Of a stretch of 64,000 bases of DNA, positions 20,352 through 30,184 are shown piece by piece. The DNA is from Seminavis robusta (taxonomy: Eukaryota > Bacillariophyta > Bacillariophyceae > Naviculales > Naviculaceae). The DNA lies in assembly GCA_903772945.1 (NCBI GenBank), contig CAICTM010000007.1, positions 1-64,000 of the forward strand, written 5' to 3'. The position numbers were made by a program, and so were the translations under genes. How positions within the stretch are numbered: position 1 is the stretch's first letter; every line of letters starts with the position of its first letter. The notes under the pieces are model-generated. The model was not told where the DNA came from, searched no databases, and saw only the letters and a program-made list of their open reading frames with translations.

Positions 20352-22130
20352 GGCTGGTAGATAGAGACTGTTTTCAAGTACTTTGGAGCTTTGCCCAAGC
20401 TACGAGCTAGATTGTTTTGTGACAAATGTGAACAACAAAGAGGTGTTGATCCACTGGTCCACTGGGGCGAGATGGTGTTGATCCACTGGGGCAAGATTGG
20501 GATTCATTCACTGTTCCATCACTAGCCCCATGAAACGCCTGCCCCCCTCGCTGGCTTCCATAGATACCGGTCCCTTGACTACTAGACTACGCATATTCGT
20601 ATGCATACATCTGTACTCTATCCCCGTTCAACTTTACCAGTTGACTCACATGCACCAAGCTAGCAATCTACATGTTCTACTATTTTAAAATAGTAGCAAT
20701 TAGCAATCATCAGATTCTACTGCAGTAACATCGCAAGACGATTTATTTATGAGCAAGCTGTGCACGGTATCCTCCTAAATCCTAAATCCTAAAGCTGTAC
20801 TAGCTAGTATTAATAGTACGACGTACACTGAAGATTTTGCTCTTGAGAGTTCATAGCGTAGCATGCACTAAATGTAAATTTCACTAAACTGGGCGGGGAG
20901 CAAGCGCGAATTCGAAAGGCGTAATAAGTGCGCCTGTACGGCTGTACTCACGTACTCACCCAAAAATGCTTGAACGCCGACTCGTGTGTCTTAATCAATG
21001 TCGGAACTGTCTGTGGCTCACCGTGTCACTCCGACAAGAAAGCAGGCTGAGATTCCGCTCACACTTCAAGGAATTTACATGGTCGAGTCATTGAAAATCG
21101 CGATCTCACCTACGCATACGGTACGGTAGAATCCATCGACAGGAGGAGCTGAGGATACCAGTTCGAGCAGTTCTAGGTGCTACTATTGAAGCCTCCGTCC
21201 TCCATTTGGTCATAGGGTATACCACCTTGAATCTTGGAAGCCTTCCTGTGAAGATTCATTGGCTCGAACGCTGATGTTGACCAGCTTCCAGTGTATCACA
21301 TTCCCGCAATGGGACTCCCAACAGACCACGGTGACTGAGGTATTCAAGTACAACCAAATCGACCTTCTTAGGCCCCTATCAAGGTCCCAGGAAGTCCCCT
21401 TCGTTTCTTCCAATCCACATACAGGCAGTCACTCTGCTACAATAGCTGGATTCTGTGATTCGATTCCACCGGTTCAACCTACACCCAGCAGAAGTTGCAT
21501 CTACTAGTATCCTACTATCGTACGACCAACTCGCCCGAGGCCACGTGTACACAGGAAATGGATACCAACACAGGAATCGTCACCAAAAACTAGGGAAATA
21601 CCGAGTGAGGGATGAATCCAATATGAGGATCCACACTCCGGGTATGTGTTGTCGTCTCCTCCAATCGACTGTTGCCATTCAATGACTCGTCGACGATCCG
21701 TTCAAGCCTCGTCCGTAGCGATCGATTGGCAGCAGCCTCTTCTTCTTGTTGTTATCTGTAGCGATCGATCGACTTCAGCGGCCGTCGGCATCCGCAGCAA
21801 GAGAAGAGAACGTATGGTTTTCTCGACCTGTGACTTGCCCATATTCTCCAACTTGATGGTCAGCGGCGAAGACATGACTGCCATCCCATGGTCCATTGAA
21901 ATGAATGAGGGATGGCTTTCACCTCAGTACCCGAGATGCTCCCCTAGTATCCGTATAGCTGGTACTTGAATCACCGGAAGAGATCAGGCGCATCCATGAT
22001 CATACGATTCACATAAGTGTAATGCTGCTGTATGTGCTAGAATGATACCATTTTCTGTACCTTTTTAGACTATTCCTCTAGAGGTATGATTTAAATGGCT
22101 TGCTATGTTTAGTAGAGTGAGTGGAGTCCC
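20352..22130. other. Spacer between F-box copies 1 and 2
   Basis: Duplicated spacer material: CTCTTGAG-containing and TTCAATGACTCGTCGACGA sequences at 20838 and 21680 recur near 24554 and 24738. Around 21850-21925 there is a stretch (ACTGCCATCCCATGGTCC, then GAATGAGGGATGGCTTTC) that also occurs, diverged, inside the element at 39138-40268. No gene recognised. Confidence 0.5.
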
Positions 22131-23303
22131 TCACATCCATAACAAATCCACAATCTTTTGTTGCATGTGTTCTTTGGCCATGGAATCAAAGGTTTGGAAC
22201 AAGGTCTGCATCTCTGAGCATGGCACCTGAATGACAATTCCAGTGTGGGACAGATCCAGAAAACAAGGAGAAGAAGACCGTTCTTCTTCTGGATTTTGTA
22301 CTTTCTTCCCCTCAATGCTAATGGCATGACTCATCAGTGGTTCTTCCAGTACCTTGGCAACAGTTTCGTAGATGCTTCCCACCATGGCATCGGGTCTGGA
22401 TGGTTTGGACACAAAGGGGACACAGGTCATGTCATCATGTCCACCTGCCTGCAACACCAAAAGGGACTCCAATTCTTTCCGTAGCATGATATCCAAACAG
22501 CGGGCACTCCCAAAGGACAACAACGTGGGAGCCTCTTCCAATGTGGCTCTGTATTCTTGGATACACCTATCTATCGGGACACAGACTCGGAGGCAGCTAC
22601 TACGGAAATCCAGCCCCACTCCATGATCTTGTCCATCTTGGTCTGTTTCTAGCATCCACAAGTACTTGGCATGCAACTTGGGTCGCACCAAGAGTGTCTG
22701 GACACGCTGATATGCTTCTGTTTGGGGGACAATGGGGAATAGAAGAATCTCCGCAGCCGCGCCATTGCCTTTGTGTATGTTATTGGACTCTCTAATGACA
22801 GTGGCGGCTCGTTGGAACTCGGAATAGAGCCAGTGGCGGGCTCGTAGCAAGGGTTTCTCCAATTTCAGGAGGGCATCAGAGGGGCGGGTCAAGTTTGGAA
22901 AGCCTGCCATTTGTAGCTTTTCCATGATCACCAACTGTCCTGCTTGGGCCAAGGACTTGCTCAGAGTTCGTACTTGGACCACTTGATGCAAAGGGAGGAA
23001 GCTCAGAACGTGTACTATGACATCTTGGGGAAGACCTGTGTGGTCCCAGCTATCACTAGCAGTGGTACCTGTAGTGGTAGTTTTACTTGTAGAATCTGTG
23101 GTTTCTGTCTGGATATTCTTATTTTTGGCAGCGTTCATCTTGTTGAACCTTCTGCCAAAGATAGATTTTAAAAGCATTGGATTACCAGTTCCACTACTAG
23201 CTGGGCTTGTTGAGTTGGCCTTGGGCTTGCCGTTCCCCCTTGGCAACTTCTCCCAGAGGAAAGCAGGTTTGCGGACAAGGGTGTTGCTATCAACGTTTCT
23301 CAT
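22131..23303 (-). CDS. F-box protein, tandem copy 2
   Basis: 390 residues, colinear with copy 1 from the first codon (MRNVDSNTLVRKPAFLWEKL) to the last. The F-box reads LPQDVIVHVLSFLPLHQVV. Differences from copy 1 are mostly conservative. The notable ones are a short NPEEERSSSP insertion in place of LQHPSL near residue 340 and an extra Asp in GGHDDMTCV. The 5' flank (TTTTGTGACAAATG, GAACAACAAAGAGGTGTTGATC) is also shared with copy 1, so promoter and gene were duplicated together. Retention of an open frame in all three copies argues against simple decay. Confidence 0.8.
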   Translation of the reverse strand: MRNVDSNTLVRKPAFLWEKLPRGNGKPKANSTSPASSGTGNPMLLKSIFGRRFNKMNAAKNKNIQTETTDSTSKTTTTGTTASDSWDHTGLPQDVIVHVLSFLPLHQVVQVRTLSKSLAQAGQLVIMEKLQMAGFPNLTRPSDALLKLEKPLLRARHWLYSEFQRAATVIRESNNIHKGNGAAAEILLFPIVPQTEAYQRVQTLLVRPKLHAKYLWMLETDQDGQDHGVGLDFRSSCLRVCVPIDRCIQEYRATLEEAPTLLSFGSARCLDIMLRKELESLLVLQAGGHDDMTCVPFVSKPSRPDAMVGSIYETVAKVLEEPLMSHAISIEGKKVQNPEEERSSSPCFLDLSHTGIVIQVPCSEMQTLFQTFDSMAKEHMQQKIVDLLWM

Positions 23304-23928
23304 GGCTGGTAGTTAGAGAGTGTTTAAAAGTATTTTTGAAGCTTTGCCAAGTTAGATTGTTTTGTGACAAATGCGAACAACAAAGAGGTGTTGATCTATC
23401 TGGCTTGAGATTCATTCAACGTTCGATCAGTATACTGGTAGCCCCGCACCCATGATCAAACAAGCATGGCGATACCGGTACTATCGGTCCCTTTAATATG
23501 TACGGTGAGGGCATGTTCAAGGGAGACATCACAACGAGAACGGCCCTGGTAGCATGTATGTTCAAGGGAGACATCGCAACGAGAACAGCTGGCATGCTAC
23601 GAAATCGGTGAGATAATCTCGGTGAATGATGCTCTTTGGAGCTGCACCGTGCCATGGTTCTGTACATGAAACTTACCGGTTGACTCGACTCACCTGGAAG
23701 GCATCAGGTTTTAGAGATTTATGTGCAAGCGCCCCCTTTGCCAAAATATCGAATTTTCGAGTTATTCGCGCACGAACTCCGCCTGGAGTTGCGCGCTTCA
23801 TTCGAATTAGAAGCATCCAAGTTAAAGTTACCAGGTATTAATAGTTACTCACTGGTGCCTTCTTGCACCTAACTAATAAAAGCGATCTCTAAATATTTGG
23901 CTTGTATTAATTAATAGTGGGAGTAAGT
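23304..23928. other. Spacer between F-box copy 2 and inverted-repeat element
   Basis: A direct repeat of about 50 bases (ATGTTCAAGGGAGACATC, then CAACGAGAACG) occurs at 23512 and 23566. No gene recognised. Confidence 0.5.
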
Positions 23929-24516
23929 TTAACGGTCGGAGTCCCAGAATCTGGGAGTCACCCCTGCTGCGAACTCCACACCTCTACCAGTAGATGATGC
24001 TACCGGTGTATCCTCTTTTGCTCCTCTTAACAAAGGCTACTACTCACCACCATGACAGGCTCCTCTTGTTTGCCTAGGCTTGAAAGCGGAAGCGACAGCC
24101 GTTCGATCGATCGATCGGTCGACGGATCGATTCAGTCCATGGCTTCTTTCTTCTTCCGGAGTCTGTTCACGGAGCGACCACTTCTCTTCCATGGAACGAC
24201 ACCGCCTCTACCGCTAATGCAACAACAAGCGACCAATACTCCTAGAACAACAAGCGATGGCAACAAGCGACTACTACTCGACGCCTCGACAATGTTTCTT
24301 CCGATCTGTATAAAACGACTCATCAACCATCAACCGACAATTCAAAGGCATCCATTTTCCTGGAAGACAGGATATTCAGGTAGATGCGGGAATAAAATAG
24401 AAATCTTACCCAATATTTACCACACCTACCTGTAGAGACTCCCAGAATCTGGGAGTGGGGTCTCCCAGAATCTGGGAGTGGGGTCTCCCAGATTTTGGGA
24501 CTCCGAGCGTTAAAAG
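23929..24516. mobile_element. Inverted-repeat element with CTCCCAGAATCTGGGAG hairpins
   Basis: A 588-base segment bounded by inverted repeats of about 30 bases: TTTAACGGTCGGAGTCCC at the left (from 23929) and the complement of TTTAACGCTCGGAGTCCC at the right (to about 24516). Each end carries the 17-base hairpin CTCCCAGAATCTGGGAG or a variant, once at the left and three times at the right in tandem with GTGGGGT spacers. The interior holds a GATC-rich stretch (24103-24131) and no convincing coding region. It is likely a non-autonomous DNA transposon inserted in the duplicated F-box spacer. Flanking target duplication is not clear. Confidence 0.6.
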
Positions 24517-24942
24517 TGGGGTTATACATTTGGAGTGTAAATACTCTTGCTATGCTCTTGAGTTCTCCATATCCACGCACTAAAACCGGGGTGCAAGGGC
24601 GAAAGGAAATACTACTAGCTAGTATGGTGGCAAAGGAGGGATGAATGATTGAATGAATCATTCGATTCGATTCAATAGGAGGATCCAGCACTCTTTGGAT
24701 GGACCATCCTCTCCTCCAATCAACCGTTGCCATATCAATGACTCGACGACGATCTCCTCTCCTCAGATTGTTGTTATGGCTGGAGCTAATATCAGCAGCA
24801 GCCACCAATGGATCGATGCATCTCATTCGTTGTTTTCGGAGCGGTAGATTGTCAAAAGGGCCTAATTCATGCAACAGCTAGACCATTCTAGAGGTATGAT
24901 TTTAAAAATGGCTAGATAGATAGTAGAGTGAGTCAGAGTCCC

Positions 24943-26004
24943 TCACATCCATAGCAAATCCGCAGTCTTTTGTCTGCTGTGTTCTTTGGCCATGGTATCA
25001 AATTTTTGGAACAAAGGCTGAATCTCCGAGCATGGAACCCGAATGACAATTCCAGCGTCGGACAGATCCAGAAAACAAGGATATTTTTCTGGATGCTGCA
25101 CTTTCTTCCCCTCAATATTAATGGCATGACTCATGAGTGGCTCTTCCAGTGCCTTGGCCACAGTTTCATAGATGCTTCCCACCATGGCATCCGGTCTGGA
25201 TGGTTTAGACACAAACGAGACACAGGCCATGTCATATCCAGATGACTGTAGCTTCAAAAGTGTCTCCAATTCGTACCGGAGCATGATATCCAAGCAGCGG
25301 GCACTCCCAGAGGACAACAATGTGGGGGCCTCTTCCAATGTGGCTCTGTATTCTTGGATGCATTTTTCTATCGAGACACAGACTCGGAGGCAGCTACTAC
25401 GGAAATCGAGTCCCACTCCATGATCTTGTCCTTCCTGATCTGTTTGTAGCATCCACAAGTACTTGGTGTGCAACTTGGGTCGAGACAAGAGTTTCTGAAC
25501 GCGTTGATATGCTTCTGTTTGGGGGACAATGGGGAATTGGCGAATCTCCACACCACCACAACCATGGCGCTTGTCACAGTAGGATTTCCCCATGACAGTG
25601 GTGGCTCGTTTGAACTCGGAAAAGAGCCAGTGGCGGACTCGTTGTGTGGGTTTCTCCAATGCCAAGAGGGCATCAGAGGGGCATGTCAAGTTGGGAAAGC
25701 CTGCCATTTGTAGCTTTTGCATGACTGCCAAATGCCCAGCTTGCGCCAAGGACTTGCTCAGAGTTCGTACTTGGACCACTTGACGCAAAGGTAGAAAGCT
25801 CAGAATGTGTACCATGGCATCTTCTGGAAGCTCCCAGCTAGCACCATTTTCATTCTGAGTCTTCTTGGTTTTGGCAACCTTTGTGTTGAGGAACATTCCA
25901 CCAAAGACAGATTTCAAAAGCTTGCCACTCGTGTTCTTGGGCTTGTTCCTCCTCTGGAAAGCAGGTCGGCGGATGACAAGGGTGGTGCTATCAACGTTTC
26001 TCAT
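24943..26004 (-). CDS. F-box protein, tandem copy 3 (shorter N-terminus)
   Basis: 353 residues. The F-box is at about 55-92 (LPEDAMVHILSFLPLRQVV). It lacks about 35 residues of the Ser/Thr-rich linker of copies 1 and 2, so the F-box lies closer to the N-terminus. The start (MRNVDSTTLVIRRPAF) also shows that the linker is loosely constrained. The C-terminal region is well conserved, including HTKYLWMLQTDQEGQDHGVG. This is the most diverged member of the array and probably the oldest split. No introns. The leader differs from the other two more than the coding part does. Confidence 0.8.
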   Translation of the reverse strand: MRNVDSTTLVIRRPAFQRRNKPKNTSGKLLKSVFGGMFLNTKVAKTKKTQNENGASWELPEDAMVHILSFLPLRQVVQVRTLSKSLAQAGHLAVMQKLQMAGFPNLTCPSDALLALEKPTQRVRHWLFSEFKRATTVMGKSYCDKRHGCGGVEIRQFPIVPQTEAYQRVQKLLSRPKLHTKYLWMLQTDQEGQDHGVGLDFRSSCLRVCVSIEKCIQEYRATLEEAPTLLSSGSARCLDIMLRYELETLLKLQSSGYDMACVSFVSKPSRPDAMVGSIYETVAKALEEPLMSHAINIEGKKVQHPEKYPCFLDLSDAGIVIRVPCSEIQPLFQKFDTMAKEHSRQKTADLLWM

Positions 26005-27119
26005 GGCTGTAGAAGCTAAGAATTGTGAGTGTAGATAATGTTTTCAAGTAGTGCTCTTGGTGCTTTTCTCAAGATTGTTTTTATGATCGACAACTTCGAA
26101 TCTTCGAATCAAAGGAAGCCAAAGAGCTGCCAAAGTCACCTGATCCGGATTTTTGGTTCATTCACTTTTCACCGGTCACAGTCAACAGTCAACAGTCAAC
26201 CATGGGCTGGTGTGGGAGCTTTTCTGCTTTTCTTGGATCTTACCGGTTGACAATCGAGGCGTATTCTATGCAAGCCTCTTTCTAGCTTTCGTACATTGTC
26301 ATGTACTGATGAGTTGCAGTTTTGCGTTTGTTCTTCATCCGCCATTGCACTGTGACACTGTGGTAATATGATTGTGGTAACCGGGGAGGAAGCCGTAAAA
26401 GGCCCAGTAAGTCGGGGTATATATGTCATGTGTTACCGGTACTCAGGTAGCTCGGATTTTGAGTACCGGTACATAAGTGCAGCAGTACTCAAGGAATAGT
26501 GCACTCTGGATCCGTCTAGCCTTAGTCGACAATCCATTCGACTCTTATTAACAGTTGTCGGCTGTCGGTGGCAAAGTGGGACCGCTGAAAGATCGTACCG
26601 GTAACTGCGCGCGCCCCTTCCATGATAAACTAACTTCTACTACCAGGTACTCGTAGCTATTATAGTAGACTCGACTCGCCAGAGTGCCGAGGAAGAGAGG
26701 AACATCTTCTGAATAAAGAGTCATACGAATGTTACTCTGGTAATATTACTCTCAGAGCCCCTATGTACCCAGTCCCGGTACCCCAATCCCTTATATCTGT
26801 TCAGTGCCAGTTACTGCTTCCCCGGAAAGAAGCATACCCAAACTACATAAGAAATCATCAATTCGTGAAAGAGAAGAACAAGCCCAAATAACACCAAGAG
26901 TCACTTTAATTCCAAGGCAATGTTACTATTTTGTACTGATAGTCGTGATAGTGCGCTATGTAACCATCGGGCAATGTTACTCCTTTAAGCCTGATGGTTT
27001 TTCAGGCATTTTCGCTCGCTCAGCCGTTGTATCCCTCACAAAGTGGTGCCAGTGTACCTGATCGATCTCCACGATAGCCATTTTCCGAGTAACTTTGTTG
27101 TTATCTCCTCCTCTTCACA
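26005..27119. other. Intergenic before the Crypton
   Basis: Contains three CAGTCAA units at 26176-26200 and several TACCGGTA words (26435, 26464, 26598). The left boundary of the Crypton must lie here but is not identifiable from one copy. Confidence 0.4.
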
Positions 27120-29237
27120 ATGGCGACGGACGATATTGGATGGGTGTATCCGTACAACAAGAAGCACCAGACCACCATGGTGGGCTTTATGAGCTGGTTC
27201 CATGAAAGTGTGTTCCCAAAGAACCAGGAGTTTGCCAAGGATCAGCTCAATCAAATCCTCCCATCGAACATCAAGGCTTATTTGGAATTTCGGGCTTATG
27301 GCAAAGCCAATCCACAGGAAGGAGATTTCCCAATTCTCATGCGGGCTGGCTCTGTGGAGAAGCTCAAACAGAGCATTAGCTGGTACATGCCAAACAAGAA
27401 CGTTCCTTGGATTGATGGCCGTGGAGGCAATCCAGCAAGGCATGCCTCTCTCAATGAGGTGATCAAGAAGATCGAACGCCATGAGGCTCGCGATGAAGGA
27501 AAAGATGCCAATGACAAGCGGCCTTACAACGACAATGAATTTTTCAAGCTACTGGAGATGCTCCGGAGAAAGGAGGATTTTGATCATAACATGAAGTATC
27601 CCATGATGTCGCTTTGGAGCTACCATCTCATCCATCGGCTTGATGATACCTGCCACTTCAAAGTTGAGCATCCTCACGGCTCAGTTGAGTATCCATTCGC
27701 AATCTTCACAAAGACCAGATACTCTAAGAATGTCCGCAGTATCAGAGATTGCCCAGACCAAATCCTCCTTGGGGCTGATGATTGGAAGGTGTGTCCGCAG
27801 TTGAACTTGGCCATCTACCTGGACAAATGGTTGGAAATGCACCCAGACGCAGTCCACCTTTTCACCACCAACGACGACACGAAGAAGGGTCCAAACAACC
27901 TCAAGCAACAGTATGCCAATCGAATCAAGGGTGTGGTGTGGGACCAAGCCGAATTTCAGGCATTGGAAGACCAAGTGGGAAACCAACGAGACAAGAAGGG
28001 TGTGGGCACTCACAGCATGAGGAAATTTGCCTCCACAAAAGCCTCTAGGCGAGGAGCTACACCTCGGCACGTTGAGTACCGTGGAAGATGGGTCGGTGAC
28101 AAGTCTGGCAGAGTGGTGAGCATCCGGTACATTGACAAGCGTGACGACTACGTTGATGCGTTCGTGGCAGGGCTTTTGTGCAATGGTGGGCCTATCAAAT
28201 ATTGTACCGACCTCAACATCACGGATGATTGGCTCAAGTCGCATGTGGTCAGCCATGTGGCAAAGAGAATCCAGGATAACAGGCTGATCCGGATCCTTGG
28301 ATTAGCCAAGCTTTGGGCCTGCTTCGATCCTGAGGCGAAGTCACTAGTGGAACAACAAGATCGTGAATACATTATCTCCATGTTTGCTTCTCGATATGGC
28401 CAGCCACAAGCCAATCCGGTCAAGAAGGTGCCTTTGGAGATCTACAACGTGAATGGCGACTTGGATATTCGCGACGCTTCCACGCCACAGCCTCCTCGCG
28501 ATGGCGCTACCGCAGCTACCGCAGCACCAACCGGAGCTCCTACAGGAGGCCCATCGAACGAACAAGTCATCACCTACTTGAAAGCTGTTGAACAGAACAT
28601 GATGCAGCAATTCCTTCAACAACAAGCTAGAGAAGAGGCTCAGCGTGCCTGGCTTTCTATACAAGTTAGCAAGCTACTTAACAACCAGCGGCGGTGGGGT
28701 GCTCAACTTCCTCAGGCCTTCAGTCGACAGGATCCCAGGCAACAGGCAGCGAGACGCGAAGACGCCGACAGAAGGAATGAGCAACAACAAGGGGAGATCA
28801 TTGTCCACGACGACCGACTGTTGGTTGGGGATGACCCACATGCCAGGCTCTGCGATCGCCCAAGATCTCTCAATGAGTTGTGGAGGGAGTTTACTCATGG
28901 CATTGGAGACAACAAGCCGGCCAAGGACTTCACGGTGGCAGAGAAGAACAACAAGCTGCTGAATATCAAGCAGAAGTATTGGAGGCGCAGGAGGCTCTGG
29001 CGTGTGCAGGCTTTTCTTGTTGTCAGGTGCAAGTTTACATGCCATGAGGCGAATGCCATGATCCAGACCTGCTATGGTGGCACTGTCACCAGTGTCATCA
29101 ACAGGATCGACAAGGATAGTCGCAACAGGAACTACCCTGTCATCGACACGACAGAAAGAGGCAAAAACTTCCACTGCAATCCAAGGCTTGTTCCATCCAA
29201 CGACATGTTCAAGCAGTGGAACACTCCTGACCAGTAA
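27120..29237 (+). CDS. Crypton tyrosine recombinase with GCR1_C-like domain
   Basis: A 705-residue single frame. Residues 160-345 fit a tyrosine recombinase: R173 in HLIHRLDDTCHF, the HxxR box at H298-R301 (GTHSMRKFAS), W324 in RGRWVGDKSG and the likely nucleophile Y337 (VSIRYI). Residues about 470-560 are Gln/Ala/Pro-rich with a coiled-coil look. Residues about 583-660 (SLNELWREFTHGI, then Trp/Arg-rich) resemble the GCR1_C DNA-binding domain that many Cryptons carry. Cryptons are DNA transposons that move by recombinase rather than by a DDE transposase and lack terminal inverted repeats. The frame has no visible interruption, so this copy may be recent or still active. A domesticated host gene is the alternative. 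Confidence 0.8.
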   Translation: MATDDIGWVYPYNKKHQTTMVGFMSWFHESVFPKNQEFAKDQLNQILPSNIKAYLEFRAYGKANPQEGDFPILMRAGSVEKLKQSISWYMPNKNVPWIDGRGGNPARHASLNEVIKKIERHEARDEGKDANDKRPYNDNEFFKLLEMLRRKEDFDHNMKYPMMSLWSYHLIHRLDDTCHFKVEHPHGSVEYPFAIFTKTRYSKNVRSIRDCPDQILLGADDWKVCPQLNLAIYLDKWLEMHPDAVHLFTTNDDTKKGPNNLKQQYANRIKGVVWDQAEFQALEDQVGNQRDKKGVGTHSMRKFASTKASRRGATPRHVEYRGRWVGDKSGRVVSIRYIDKRDDYVDAFVAGLLCNGGPIKYCTDLNITDDWLKSHVVSHVAKRIQDNRLIRILGLAKLWACFDPEAKSLVEQQDREYIISMFASRYGQPQANPVKKVPLEIYNVNGDLDIRDASTPQPPRDGATAATAAPTGAPTGGPSNEQVITYLKAVEQNMMQQFLQQQAREEAQRAWLSIQVSKLLNNQRRWGAQLPQAFSRQDPRQQAARREDADRRNEQQQGEIIVHDDRLLVGDDPHARLCDRPRSLNELWREFTHGIGDNKPAKDFTVAEKNNKLLNIKQKYWRRRRLWRVQAFLVVRCKFTCHEANAMIQTCYGGTVTSVINRIDKDSRNRNYPVIDTTERGKNFHCNPRLVPSNDMFKQWNTPDQ

Positions 29238-30184
29238 AGGCCCTCCCCGCTCCCTGGTTCAAGGAAGAGTTAGAGGCGAAGAGCGCTCAAGAGATGCCCA
29301 AGAGCCACCACAACCCCCACAATGTAAGTGTTTCATCCTGTACGTACGTTGTCTACCAGCCCTACAGAGTCTCACTACGAGTTACTCATTCTGTCCTCTT
29401 CTCCTAAAGAAATGCAGGTACCGTTCTTGTTGGATCTCGTGACGCTCTGAACGGAGGTGGATTTCCAGGAGAGGAAGGAGATCCGCCGTCGACACTAGAC
29501 TAGCTAGCTAGCATGTAAATGTTAGTTCTGTTGCAGGGATGAATGAATAACCATACGGATGCAAATCCATCCTCTTGACGATCCTGCTGCCAGGTGTGGT
29601 ACCTGTACACGTGTATTATTTTAGCTCTGGGCTTGGTACACTATATCCACTTCCTCTACCTACCGTACGTACTGTAAGCTGCAAACCAACAAATCCATTG
29701 GCTCCTAGTAGTAGCTATTTCGACAAGACTTCTAAAGTCAAATGCAATTAGACTACCAGTGGTCCTAGCTAGCAAGCAAGCTAGTGTATCAAGGTTTGAA
29801 CCTCCCTCGAATCGGTACTAGTACCTTCGTCCTTCGTTATGATCTATCGGCACGGTCCCAGTTGTTGTCGGATGGTGAGCATGAGACGCACTGTTGACCT
29901 TTACCAGTCCCGTTGTCAAATTTTCGAATGGCCATGAAGGTGCGCTAGCAAGACCAAAAGAGTTAGGGTATTGGGATGACTGGCAGATGGAATAAGACTG
30001 AAGACTGGAACATGATGGAGTTTCGCGGCACAATCGATTCCAGCCATCGCAGCAACAGCGGCAGCAACTCCTTCACAAGCGCAATTGAGCGCTGAAAAGA
30101 AAGACTGTTGGGTTGGGATAGACCAAGAGACCAAGAGCTACTATCTAGTGTTACTACAGCTAGAGCTAGCCAGATAGAGACAGA
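29238..30184. other. Intergenic after the Crypton
   Basis: A possible 3' intron-like stretch (GTAAGTG at 29322 to AAATGCAG at 29417) follows the Crypton frame; whether it belongs to the element is unknown. CTAGCTAG words cluster at 29500-29515 and 29765-29785. No other gene recognised. Confidence 0.4.

Noticed and set aside
20770-20800. Telomere-like CCTAAAT repeats
   Set aside because: Only about three units in mid-contig, so chance or a trivial microsatellite is enough.
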